The position numbers and the translations under genes are program-made. Of a DNA stretch of 10,280 nt, positions 1-7,061 are shown piece after piece (position 1 is the stretch's first letter; each line of letters opens with the position of its first letter). The notes below the pieces were generated by a model. It was given only the letters and a program-made list of their open reading frames with translations, did no database searches and had not been told where the DNA came from. The stretch covers positions 1 to 10,280 of the forward strand of contig PTLK01000051.1 in NCBI GenBank assembly GCA_002938075.1, in the 5' to 3' direction. This DNA comes from Alphaproteobacteria bacterium MarineAlpha3_Bin3 (lineage in GTDB: Bacteria > Pseudomonadota > Alphaproteobacteria > Rhodospirillales > Casp-alpha2).

Positions 1-71
1 TCCGAGGCCAGCGTCCCCAAGGCGCAAAGCCTAACGGCTTCCTTCGGGGTCAGGGTGTTGTCCGCATACAT
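1..71 (-). CDS. Unrecognised gene, N-terminal fragment cut by the window edge
   Basis: An open frame starts at the ATG at 71 and runs off the left edge, giving 23 codons that begin MYADNTLTPKEAVRLCALG. An AAGGA stretch lies about 13 nt upstream of the ATG, a rather long spacing for a ribosome binding site. The segment from LTPKEAVRLCALGTLA reads like an amphipathic first helix of a small soluble protein, with no signal peptide visible. It lies 118 bp downstream of hemA on the same strand, so it could be the next gene of that transcript. I do not recognise the family from so short a piece, and no function is proposed. The other ATG, at 67, hits a stop after five codons. Confidence 0.6.
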   Translation of the reverse strand, partial: MYADNTLTPKEAVRLCALGTLAS

Positions 72-189
72 GGCAAAATTTCGTTCCTTTTCAACGGCAA
101 AATACCGTCAGCCGGGGTCGAAGTCCACTCAGCCCGATGAACAAACAAGGCCGGGGAAGAAACGCCAAAGCGGCTTAGGATGACCTGAA

Positions 190-1518
190 TTAGGCGGCGA
201 ATTTCAGGCCCAGGCTGGCCCAGACTTCCTTCAGCGCCGAAACCAAGTGGTCCATGTCGACATCGGTGTGAAGGGGGGTCGGGGTGAAGCGCAGCCTTTC
301 AGTGCCGCGTTCAACGGTCGGAAAATTGATCGGCTGCACGTAAATCCCATATTTATCCAGAAGGATATCTGAAGCCTGCTTGCACAGCACCGGATCGCCG
401 ATGGGCACCGGCACGATATGGGTCGTTGATGACGGCATCACCGCGATGCCGGCTTTGGTCAGGCGGCGTTTCAGGGTCGCGGCGCGTTCCTGGTGCTTTT
501 CGCGGACCTCGTTGTGTTCCTTCAAATACCGGATACTGGCCAGTGCCGCGGCGGCGACACCGGGAGGCATGGAGGTGGAAAAGATGAAACCGGTGCCGTA
601 GGACCGCAGGAAATCGCAAAACGCCGCCGACCCGGCGACGTATCCGCCGACCACGCCGAAGGCCTTGGCCAGAGTACCCTGGATCACGGTCAGCCTGTCC
701 ATTAGGCCCTCGCGTTCGGCGACGCCGGCGCCCCGTTGCCCGTAAAGGCCAACGGCATGCACTTCGTCGATAAAGGTCATGGCCCCGTATTTATCGGCGA
801 TGTCACAGAATTCCTTGATCGGCGCCACGTCACCGTCCATGGAATAGACGGATTCGAAGGCCACCAGCTTCGGGCGCTCGATGGGGTATTCGCTCAGCAG
901 GCGCTCCAGGTCTTCGACGTCGTTGTGCTTGAAGATTTTTTTCTCGGCCTTCGAATGGACGATGCCTTCGATCATCGAATTATGGTTCTGGGCGTCCGAA
1001 AGGATGACGCAGTCCGGCAGTATGGCGCCCAATGTGCTCAACGCGGTCAGATTGGCGGTCCAGCCGGAGCCGAAAATCAACGCCGCTTCCTTGCCGTGCA
1101 GATCGGCCAACTCGTGCTCCAGGAGTACATGATAATGGTTGGTGCCGGCAATGTTGCGGGTGCCGCCGGCGCCGGCGCCGCATTTGTCGATCGCGGTTTT
1201 CATGGCCTCCAACACATCCGGGTGCTGGCCCATGCCCAGGTAATCGTTGGAACACCAGACCGTGACTTCGTTGATAGCACCGTCGCGGTGATTGACGGCC
1301 TGGGGAAAATCCCCGGCCTTACGCTCGAGATCGGCGAAAACCCGGTAACGGCCTTCCTTCCTCAAGACGCCGATTTTGTCGGCAAAAAATTCTTCATAGT
1401 CCATGGATTGCTGCCCAGGATGGTCAAAAGGTTTATCGTTGGAATCTCTCCTGGATTCCCGTGACTCACTATACACCGGGGATTCATGCTTTTTCGACCC
1501 TTTTAATGCGATATTCAT
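190..1518 (-). CDS. hemA: 5-aminolevulinate synthase (C4 pathway of tetrapyrrole synthesis)
   Basis: This PLP enzyme of the alpha-oxoamine synthase family condenses glycine with succinyl-CoA to give 5-aminolevulinate, CO2 and CoA in the cytoplasm, the first step of heme and chlorophyll-type synthesis. Numbering from the start at 1518 (442 aa), the conserved core begins at residue 39 (MDYEEFFADKIG). WCSNDYLGMGQHP is at 88-100, RNIAGTNHYHVLLE at 121-134, the PLP-ring aspartate motif FIDEVHAVG at 249-257 (D251), and the Schiff-base lysine motif GTLAKAFG at 281-288 (K285). Serine palmitoyltransferase and AKB ligase are less likely because the ALAS signatures are so complete. I chose 1518 because GAGGAGG (1527-1533) sits 8 nt upstream. 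The family-typical start is the ATG at 1404 (404 aa), which has no good Shine-Dalgarno. The frame stays open further upstream to 1659, inside the neighbouring gene. The aminotransferase ends 91 bp upstream on the same strand. No terminator hairpin is evident downstream. Confidence 0.93.
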   Translation of the reverse strand: MNIALKGSKKHESPVYSESRESRRDSNDKPFDHPGQQSMDYEEFFADKIGVLRKEGRYRVFADLERKAGDFPQAVNHRDGAINEVTVWCSNDYLGMGQHPDVLEAMKTAIDKCGAGAGGTRNIAGTNHYHVLLEHELADLHGKEAALIFGSGWTANLTALSTLGAILPDCVILSDAQNHNSMIEGIVHSKAEKKIFKHNDVEDLERLLSEYPIERPKLVAFESVYSMDGDVAPIKEFCDIADKYGAMTFIDEVHAVGLYGQRGAGVAEREGLMDRLTVIQGTLAKAFGVVGGYVAGSAAFCDFLRSYGTGFIFSTSMPPGVAAAALASIRYLKEHNEVREKHQERAATLKRRLTKAGIAVMPSSTTHIVPVPIGDPVLCKQASDILLDKYGIYVQPINFPTVERGTERLRFTPTPLHTDVDMDHLVSALKEVWASLGLKFAA

Positions 1519-1526
1519 CGACCGTG

Positions 1527-1533
1527 CCTCCTC
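1527..1533 (-). promoter_or_regulatory. Strong Shine-Dalgarno that decides the hemA start
   Basis: On the minus strand GAGGAGG is followed by 8 nt and then ATG at 1518. This is close to the ideal complement of the 16S rRNA 3' end and much better than anything before the ATG at 1404, where the preceding bases are CCTGGGCAGCAATCC. It argues that translation starts at 1518 and adds 38 residues to the usual HemA N-terminus. Confidence 0.75.
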
Positions 1534-1609
1534 AACGGGGGCGAAGAATAACGGCGAAAAGGGCGGGCGGGGGCCTTGATCACGGTTAAATGGCGACTCA
1601 ATTGGCGTT

Positions 1610-2998
1610 TTAAGCGGCGACCGAGCCGTTTTCCTTGACCCAGGTCCAGGTCGACTCAAGGGCCCTGTCGATGCATCCGAGGAGTTCGTCTATTTCGGCC
1701 TCGGAAATGATAAGCGGCGGGCAGACGGCGAGGGTGTCGCCGATGGCGCGGATCAGCAGCCCTTCCTCCTGTGCTTGGCTTTGGAAGTAGCCGCCGACGC
1801 CGAGTTTGGGGCTGAAAGCCTCCTTGGTGGCCTTGTCGCGGACCAGTTCAATTCCGGCGACCAGACCGACGCCGCGGACTTCGCCGATAAGGGGATGATC
1901 GGCGTGTCGCCGGAGCCCGTCCTGAAAGCGCGGGCCAAGGGCGCGGACCCGGCCGACGATATCGCGTTCTTCGTAGATGTTCAGGGTTTCCAACGCCACC
2001 GCCGCCGCCACGGGATGTCCGCCATAGGTCGACCCGTGGCCGAAAAGGCCCAGCTTTTCGCTTTCCTTGACCATGGCCTGGTAAATGGGTTCGGAAATCA
2101 TCAGCGCCGCAATCGGGATATAGGATGACGACAGCGCCTTGGCGCAGGTGATCATGTCCGGCTTCATGCCATAGGTCTGCGTGCCCCACATATTGCCGGT
2201 ACGCCCGAAGCCGCAGATCACTTCGTCGGCCAGCATCAACACGTCGTATTTTTTGAGCACGGCCTGGATTTTTTCGAAATAGGTCGGCGGCGGCACGATG
2301 ACGCCGCCCGCCCCCATGACCGGCTCGGCGAAGAAGGCGGCGATGGTGTCCGGGCCTTCCTCGACGATCAGCTTCTCCAGGTTCCCGGCGCAGCGCGACG
2401 CGAAATCCTCTTCCGACTCGCCCTCTTCGGCCTGGCGGTAAAAATGCGGACAATCCGTGTGCAGGAAGCGCTCGATGGGCAGGTCGAAATCGTCGTGAAT
2501 GGGAGACAGCCCCGTCAGGCTGCCGGAGGCGACGGTAATTCCGTGATAGGCCCGGTTGCGGGAGATGATCTTCTTTTTTTGCGGTCGCCCGAGGGCGTTG
2601 TTGTAGTACCAGATCAGCTTGATCGCCAGATCGTTGGCTTCCGAGCCCGAATTGGCGAACAACACCTTCGACATCGGCACCGGGGCGATGGAGATCAGCT
2701 TCGCCGCCAGCTCGATGGTTACGTCGGGGGTCTTGTGGGCGAAGCCGTGGTAGTAGGGGAGCCTTTTCAGGGCCTGGGTGGCGGCTTCGATCAGGCGTTC
2801 CTCGGAAAAGCCCAAAGACGTACACCACAACCCGGCCAGGCCTTCGATATAGGTCTTGCCGCTGTCGTCCTGGACGCGGATGCCGTCGCCGCCGGTAATG
2901 ATCAGCGGGCCCTGATCCTGGTGTTTCTTGAGATTGGTGTAGCCGTGCACATGATAGGCAATGTCGCGGCTGGCGGCGGAATTTCCTCGGTCGGTCAT
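1610..2998 (-). CDS. Class III omega-type aminotransferase, probably pyruvate-dependent
   Basis: This 462-aa fold-type I PLP enzyme moves an amino group between an amine or omega-amino acid and a keto acid in the cytoplasm. Visible features in order are W58 (GLAGLWCTSLG, the small-pocket region), NSGSEAND at 116-123 (cofactor phosphate loop), RAYHG at 149-153 (ring stacking), LADEVICGFGRTG at 256-268 (D258 to the pyridine nitrogen), CAKALSSSYIPI at 285-296 (Schiff-base K287), GHGSTYGGHPV at 320-330, and IRAIGDTLAVCPP at 416-428. In the family, R417 fits the mobile arginine of Chromobacterium-type omega-transaminases that binds the substrate carboxylate. Length is normal. The ATG at 2998 has GAGG 8 nt upstream. 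It precedes hemA by 91 bp and is divergent from the acyltransferase gene. The real substrate cannot be read from sequence: beta-alanine, taurine, diamines or omega-amino acids are all possible. Confidence 0.88.
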   Translation of the reverse strand: MTDRGNSAASRDIAYHVHGYTNLKKHQDQGPLIITGGDGIRVQDDSGKTYIEGLAGLWCTSLGFSEERLIEAATQALKRLPYYHGFAHKTPDVTIELAAKLISIAPVPMSKVLFANSGSEANDLAIKLIWYYNNALGRPQKKKIISRNRAYHGITVASGSLTGLSPIHDDFDLPIERFLHTDCPHFYRQAEEGESEEDFASRCAGNLEKLIVEEGPDTIAAFFAEPVMGAGGVIVPPPTYFEKIQAVLKKYDVLMLADEVICGFGRTGNMWGTQTYGMKPDMITCAKALSSSYIPIAALMISEPIYQAMVKESEKLGLFGHGSTYGGHPVAAAVALETLNIYEERDIVGRVRALGPRFQDGLRRHADHPLIGEVRGVGLVAGIELVRDKATKEAFSPKLGVGGYFQSQAQEEGLLIRAIGDTLAVCPPLIISEAEIDELLGCIDRALESTWTWVKENGSVAA

Positions 2999-3092
2999 GT
3001 AACGATCCTCTTAAACAAGGCCCGCCCTTTTGGCCCCTGTTGATTAGTCCTACAATTTTCATCAATGAGTTGAAAGGGCGGAAGGCGATAGG
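2999..3092. promoter_or_regulatory. Divergent promoter region of the aminotransferase and acyltransferase genes
   Basis: This 94-bp gap must hold the start signals for both divergent genes unless one promoter lies inside the opposite gene. On the plus strand TACAAT at 3051-3056 resembles a -10 box. The best -35 candidate is TTGGCC at 3030-3035, with a short 15-bp spacer, so the promoter call is weak. No convincing pair was found on the minus strand. The Shine-Dalgarno of the plus gene is GGAAGG at 3080-3085, 7 nt before the GTG at 3093. That of the aminotransferase is AGAGG just upstream of 2998. Confidence 0.4.
3022..3081. repeat. Nested inverted repeats in the divergent promoter region
   Basis: CCGCCCTTT at 3022-3030 is perfectly complementary in inverted orientation to AAAGGGCGG at 3073-3081, leaving 42 bp between the arms. 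Inside it, TTGAT at 3040-3044 pairs with ATCAA at 3061-3065. The two dyads have nearly the same centre (3051.5 and 3052.5), which also falls on the TACAAT -10 candidate. The right outer arm touches the ribosome binding site of the plus-strand gene. This may be an operator dyad or an mRNA fold; a 9-bp G/C-rich match is suggestive but could be chance. Confidence 0.45.
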
Positions 3093-6011
3093 GTGACAGA
3101 GTCCCCAAACAACGGCAAAGACGCCGAACCAGCGGCTTCGGTCCTGGCGGTCCGGCTATTGCGGCAGGTCCGGGAGGTGGCCGCCGAGCTGCGCCCCCAT
3201 TTATCCCAAACCCCGGTCACGCTTGACAGTTTGCTGGACAAGGATCTGGGCTTCGATAGCCTGGGCCGGGTCGAGCTTCTGGTTCGGATCGAACGCGCCT
3301 TCGGGATCGCGCTGCCGGAAAACGCCTTCGCCAACGCCGAAACACCCCGCGATTTGCTTAGGGCGGTCCTCGGCGCCGCCAAAGGTCTCGAGGAGGCTGG
3401 GGGCGGCGGGGGAATCCCCATACAGGCGGATATCGGCTATGAGACCGTCGAGGACGCCGGGGACGCCGGGGTCCTTCCCCATGGGGCGGCCACCCTGACC
3501 GAGGTTTTGGACTTCCATGCCCGGGTCCATCCCGAGCGGTCGCACATCAGGCTTTACAGCGACGAAGGCGAAGGCCAAACACTTTCCTATCGGGCCCTCA
3601 AGGAAGGCGCCGAACGGATCGCCGCCGGCCTGCAACAACAAGGGTTCGAGCCCGGCCGTTCGGCGGTCCTCATGCTGCCCACGGGGGCGGATTATTTCCT
3701 CGTCTTTTTCGGCATTCTTTACGCCGGCGGGGTGCCGGTCCCCATCTATCCGCCGGGGCGCCCGAGCCAGATCGAGGAACACCTCACCCGTCACGCCGCC
3801 ATCATCGACAACGCCCAAGGCACGATCATGATCACCGTGCCGGAAGCCCAGCGCTTTGCCGGGCTGATGGCCGGGCAGGCGGAAACCCTCAAGGGCGTCG
3901 TCACCGTAGAGGAATTGATGGAACGGGCGGGATCGTTAAGCCGGCCGGCGTTGCGCGACCGGGACATCGCCTTTCTGCAATACACCTCAGGCAGCACCGG
4001 GGCGCCCAAAGGTGTGATGCTGACCCACGCCAACCTGATGGCCAATATCCGGGCCATGGGCGAGGCGCTGGAGGTCACCCCCGGGGACACGTTCGTCAGT
4101 TGGTTGCCTCTTTTTCACGACATGGGCCTGATCGGGGCGTGGCTCGGCAACCTCTATTACGCCAGCCCCCTGGTCATCATGTCGCCGCTGGATTTCCTGG
4201 CCCGTCCGAAACGTTGGCTGTGGGCGATCCACCGGGCCCGGGGGACGATCTCGGCGGCGCCCAATTTCGCCTATGAACTGTGCCTCAACCGGATCACCGA
4301 CAAGGATATCGAGGGCCTGGACCTGAGTTCCTGGCGCCTGGCCCTTAACGGCGCCGAAGCCATTAACCCCGATACCCTGCAAAGGTTCGCCGACCGGTTC
4401 CGGGATTTCGGGTTCGACCGCCAAGCGTTGACGCCGGTCTATGGGCTGGCCGAGTGTTCGGTGGGGCTGGCCTTCCCGCCCGTCGGCCGGGGGCTGGTCA
4501 TCGACCGGGTGAAGCGCGAGAAGTTCATGAATACCGGGCGGGCCGAGGTTGCGGATGACGCCGAGGATGCCGACGGGGGGGCGTTCCGCTTCGTCAATTG
4601 CGGGCGGCCCTTGCCCCAACATCAAATCAGAATCGTCGATGACGCCGGGCGCGAGGCCCCGGAACGCCAGGAAGGCCGGTTGCAATTCCTGGGTCCGTCG
4701 GCCACCGGCGGCTATTTCCGCAATCCTCAGGAAACCGAGGCTTTGTTTGACGGCGAGTGGTTGAATTCCGGCGACCTAGCCTATATCGCCGGCGGCGATG
4801 TGTATATCACCGGCCGCACCAAGGACCTCATCATCCGCGGCGGGCGCAATATTTATCCGGCCGAACTGGAGGACGCCGTCGGCGATCTGGACGGGGTGCG
4901 GAAAGGCAATGTCGCCGTCTTCGGCAGCACCGATTCGGCTACCGGCACGGAACGCCTGGTGGTCCTGGCCGAAACCCGCAAACGCAAGTCCGAGGACCAG
5001 AAACGCCTGCGGTCAGCGATCAACGCCCTGGGCGTGGATTTGATCGGCGCCCCACCCGACGACGTCGTCCTGGCCCCACCCCGGACCGTCCTCAAGACGT
5101 CGAGCGGCAAGATCCGCCGCGCCGCCTGCCGGGAACTCTACGAAAAGGGCCTGATCGGCAAACCGCCCGCCGCCATCTGGTGGCAGGTGGCCCGCATGAC
5201 CCTGGCCTCGGCCGGGCCCAGGGCCCGCAAAGCCTGGCGTGGCGTTGGCGTCTTGTTGTTCGGCGCCTATGCCTGGGGTTTGATCGGCTTGATGGCGCCG
5301 GTGTTGTGGTTGGGCGCCGTCGCCGTCCCTTCCGTCGGTGGGCGGTGGGCTGGCCTTGGCGGCGGGATCCGGCTGCTGGCGTGGCTGTTGGCGGCGCGGC
5401 TGTCGGTTCGGGGTTTGGAAAACCTGCCGCCAAAGAGCCGGGCCGCGGTCTTTGTTTCCAACCACGCCAGCTACCTTGACGCCTTCATCCTCATCGCCGC
5501 CTTGCCCCGGGCGGTCCGGTTCGTCGCCAAGGCGGAGCTGAGGAATTCGTGGATGACGCGCATCCCGCTTCAACGGCTGGAAGCCGAATTCGTCGAACGG
5601 TTCGACCGCGAACGGGGAATCGACGACGCCGGACGGGTGACCCAGGGCCTACGGGACGGGCACTCGCCGCTGTTCTTCGCCGAAGGGACCCTGTCGCGGA
5701 TGCCGGGGTTGCTGCCTTTTCTTATGGGCGCCTTCATCACCGCGGCGGAAGCCGACGCGCCGATCGTGCCGGTCATCATCCGCGGCACCCGGTCGATGTT
5801 GCGCGACGGTTCATGGTTGCCGAGGCCGGGGACCATCACCGTCGTCATCGGCAAAACCATCGAGCCGGACCCTGCCGACGGCGAGGAGGGGAATTGGGCC
5901 CGGGCGGTGTCGCTTCGCGACCGGGTGCGCCAAGAGATCCTCAAGCATTCAGGCGAGCCGGACCTTGAAAGGGAGGTCTCGCCGATCACGGCCTTGAAAG
6001 AGCAACTCTAA
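3093..6011 (+). CDS. ACP / fatty acyl-AMP ligase / PlsC-type acyltransferase fusion
   Basis: This 972-aa protein has three modules. Residues about 18-98 form an acyl carrier domain with LGFDSLGRVEL, where S56 would carry phosphopantetheine. Residues about 130-690 form an adenylating domain with YTSGSTGAPKG at 297-307, WLPLFHDMGLIG at 337-348 (typical of fatty acyl-AMP ligases), YGLAECSVG at 450-458, NSGDLAY at 558-564, GRTKDLIIRGGRN at 574-586, and KTSSGKIRR with K673. Hydrophobic segments at about 717-745 and 757-772 suggest membrane attachment. Residues about 775-950 form an LPLAT domain with NHASYLD (H791, D796), FAEGTLSR (E864, G865) and PIVPVIIRGT at 890-899. Inferred role: activate a free fatty acid with ATP, load it on an ACP, and acylate a lysophospholipid or related acceptor at the inner membrane. 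E. coli Aas joins the last two activities in the reverse order and without ACP. The start is GTG; the ATG at 3066 in frame meets a stop after two codons. The region near 3451-3470 encodes a DAGDAG linker from a 9-bp tandem repeat. Confidence 0.88.
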   Translation: MTESPNNGKDAEPAASVLAVRLLRQVREVAAELRPHLSQTPVTLDSLLDKDLGFDSLGRVELLVRIERAFGIALPENAFANAETPRDLLRAVLGAAKGLEEAGGGGGIPIQADIGYETVEDAGDAGVLPHGAATLTEVLDFHARVHPERSHIRLYSDEGEGQTLSYRALKEGAERIAAGLQQQGFEPGRSAVLMLPTGADYFLVFFGILYAGGVPVPIYPPGRPSQIEEHLTRHAAIIDNAQGTIMITVPEAQRFAGLMAGQAETLKGVVTVEELMERAGSLSRPALRDRDIAFLQYTSGSTGAPKGVMLTHANLMANIRAMGEALEVTPGDTFVSWLPLFHDMGLIGAWLGNLYYASPLVIMSPLDFLARPKRWLWAIHRARGTISAAPNFAYELCLNRITDKDIEGLDLSSWRLALNGAEAINPDTLQRFADRFRDFGFDRQALTPVYGLAECSVGLAFPPVGRGLVIDRVKREKFMNTGRAEVADDAEDADGGAFRFVNCGRPLPQHQIRIVDDAGREAPERQEGRLQFLGPSATGGYFRNPQETEALFDGEWLNSGDLAYIAGGDVYITGRTKDLIIRGGRNIYPAELEDAVGDLDGVRKGNVAVFGSTDSATGTERLVVLAETRKRKSEDQKRLRSAINALGVDLIGAPPDDVVLAPPRTVLKTSSGKIRRAACRELYEKGLIGKPPAAIWWQVARMTLASAGPRARKAWRGVGVLLFGAYAWGLIGLMAPVLWLGAVAVPSVGGRWAGLGGGIRLLAWLLAARLSVRGLENLPPKSRAAVFVSNHASYLDAFILIAALPRAVRFVAKAELRNSWMTRIPLQRLEAEFVERFDRERGIDDAGRVTQGLRDGHSPLFFAEGTLSRMPGLLPFLMGAFITAAEADAPIVPVIIRGTRSMLRDGSWLPRPGTITVVIGKTIEPDPADGEEGNWARAVSLRDRVRQEILKHSGEPDLEREVSPITALKEQL

Positions 6012-6018
6012 GGCCGCC

Positions 6019-6037
6019 TGTGGATAAAGTATCCACA
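6019..6037. repeat. Perfect 8-bp inverted repeat made of two DnaA-box-like 9-mers
   Basis: TGTGGATA (6019-6026), loop AAG, TATCCACA (6030-6037). Read on the minus strand, 6019-6027 is exactly TTATCCACA, the consensus DnaA box; 6029-6037 on the plus strand is GTATCCACA, one mismatch at the first base. The element begins 8 nt after the stop codon of the acyltransferase fusion, so it could also act as a transcription terminator hairpin. It is followed by AATTAACC rather than a T run, so it is not a classic intrinsic terminator in either direction. Confidence 0.6.
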
Positions 6038-6074
6038 AATTAACCATTTGAAATTAAATAATAAATTATTCTTA
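6038..6074. other. AT-rich tract (33 of 37 bases A/T)
   Basis: This short tract stands out sharply from the G/C-rich surroundings. Positions 6051-6070 are twenty consecutive A/T bases and include the inverted repeat AATAAT-AA-ATTATT at 6057-6070. TTAACCAT at 6040-6047 matches a CtrA-type half site. Placement directly beside DnaA-box-like 9-mers on both sides recalls a DNA unwinding element, but the tract is short. Confidence 0.6.
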
Positions 6075-6137
6075 TCCCCATCCCTCCCCAGGTTCCCACG
6101 GCTTTTCCAGAGGGTTGTCCCATGTGGTTGCGGGCCC

Positions 6138-7061
6138 TCACCCCCTTCTTTCAGTCGCCCGGGGGTCGAGGGCGTCCTGGAGCCCGTCGCCGAGGAAGTT
6201 GAACGCGATCACGGTGACGAAGATCAAGACGCCGGGATAAAACGCCAGCGACGGCGCCTCGAAGATCAGTTCCTGGGCGTTGGTCAACAGGTTCCCCCAG
6301 CTCGGGATCGGCGGCTGGATGCCGAGGCCGAGGAAGCTCAACACCGATTCCAGCAGAATCACGTTGCCCACCGACAGGGTCGTGGCGACGATGATCGGCG
6401 ATGCCAGGTTGGGCAGGATATGGACGGTCATGATCCGCAACGCCGACGCGCCCTGGGCCTCGGCGGCGAGGACGAATTGGCGTTCGCGCAACGACAGCGC
6501 CGTGCCGCGGACCAGGCGGGCCACCGTCGTCCAGCCGACCAGCGCGACGATGACGATGATGCGGTAGAGGCTGATGTTTTCCGATGTCGCCAGGGCCTCG
6601 GGCAGGCCGATCTTGCCGAGGTCGAGCGCCGCCAGGACGATCAACAGCGGCAGCAGCGGCAGCGCGATCACCCCGTCGGTGGTCCGCATCAGGAACGCGT
6701 CAATCCGGCCGCCGTAGTATCCGGCCAACAGCCCGACCATGGTGCCGATGACCGCCGAGGCGAACGCCGCCGTCAAGCCGACGATAAGCGATATCCGGCC
6801 GCCGTAAAGCAGCCTGACCAGGATATCGCGGCCGATCTCGTCGGTGCCCAGCGGGTGCGCCCAACTGGACCCCTGAAAACGGTTGAACAGGTCGACCGCG
6901 CTGGCGTCAGCGCCGATCAGGGCGGCGGCCAAAGGCGCCGACAGCGCCGCCAGGGCCAGTCCCGCCAACACCCCCAGGCTGACGACGGCGAGGCGATGTT
7001 TGAGGAAACGCCGCCCGGTCAGCGCCCACACGGTTTCGCCTTTGCGGCCGGGCGCGCTCAT
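6138..7061 (-). CDS. Peptide-type ABC importer permease, DppC/OppC family
   Basis: This 307-aa inner-membrane permease subunit pairs with the DppB-like protein encoded just upstream to form the channel of a peptide/nickel-type importer. Its N-terminal cytoplasmic stretch and first membrane helix (about 24-50) are followed by the family signature HPLGTDEIGRDILVRLLYGG at 69-88. Further membrane helices are at about 92-115, 131-149, 166-183, 222-245 and 274-292. The ATPase-contacting EAA loop is AEAQGASALRIMTVHILPN at 200-218. The frame is open upstream to 7493, but the ATG at 7061 is chosen because GAGG lies 7 nt before it, the sequence from there is the normal start of the family, and it forms an ATGA overlap (7058-7061) with the previous stop codon. 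It is the last gene of the operon; no ATPase gene follows, and the next gene is convergent. Confidence 0.93.
   Translation of the reverse strand: MSAPGRKGETVWALTGRRFLKHRLAVVSLGVLAGLALAALSAPLAAALIGADASAVDLFNRFQGSSWAHPLGTDEIGRDILVRLLYGGRISLIVGLTAAFASAVIGTMVGLLAGYYGGRIDAFLMRTTDGVIALPLLPLLIVLAALDLGKIGLPEALATSENISLYRIIVIVALVGWTTVARLVRGTALSLRERQFVLAAEAQGASALRIMTVHILPNLASPIIVATTLSVGNVILLESVLSFLGLGIQPPIPSWGNLLTNAQELIFEAPSLAFYPGVLIFVTVIAFNFLGDGLQDALDPRATERRG

Larger units (their letters stand above)
6012..6137. other. Convergent intergenic gap with DnaA-box-like and AT-rich elements
   Basis: This 126-bp gap lies between two convergent stop codons. It contains the inverted pair at 6019-6037, an AT-rich tract at 6038-6074, TTAACCAT at 6040-6047, which matches the CtrA half-site motif known in Caulobacter and relatives, and TTATCCCCA at 6072-6080, one mismatch from the DnaA box TTATCCACA. 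The remainder, 6081-6137, is ordinary G/C-rich sequence with no gene that I can support. No open frame here looks coding. Confidence 0.55.

Noticed and set aside
736..1464. Plus-strand open frame of 242 codons opposite hemA
   Set aside because: The opposite strand carries an unmistakable 5-aminolevulinate synthase with all motifs, and the antisense translation shows no family features.
190..1659. Longer hemA reading from an upstream start at 1659 (489 codons)
   Set aside because: It would begin inside the aminotransferase coding region, has Pro/Arg-rich residues unlike any HemA, and ignores the strong ribosome binding site at 1527-1533.
3451..3470. Tandem 9-bp repeat in the acyltransferase gene
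   Set aside because: Only two copies, encoding DAGDAG in a flexible linker between the ACP and ligase domains; low-complexity linker sequence is expected there.
190..6011. A C5N-type or sphingolipid biosynthesis cluster
   Set aside because: An ALAS-like enzyme beside an acyl-activating enzyme recalls both pathways. However, the oxoamine synthase has full HemA signatures rather than serine palmitoyltransferase ones. The ligase is fused to a PlsC acyltransferase, transcription is divergent, and neither an amide synthetase nor ceramide-type genes are present.
6019..6037. Classic intrinsic terminator for the acyltransferase fusion
   Set aside because: The stem is perfect but only 8 bp, half of its pairs are A-T, and no T run follows on the plus strand; on the minus strand it is followed by GGCGGCC. 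Termination remains possible but is not shown by the sequence.
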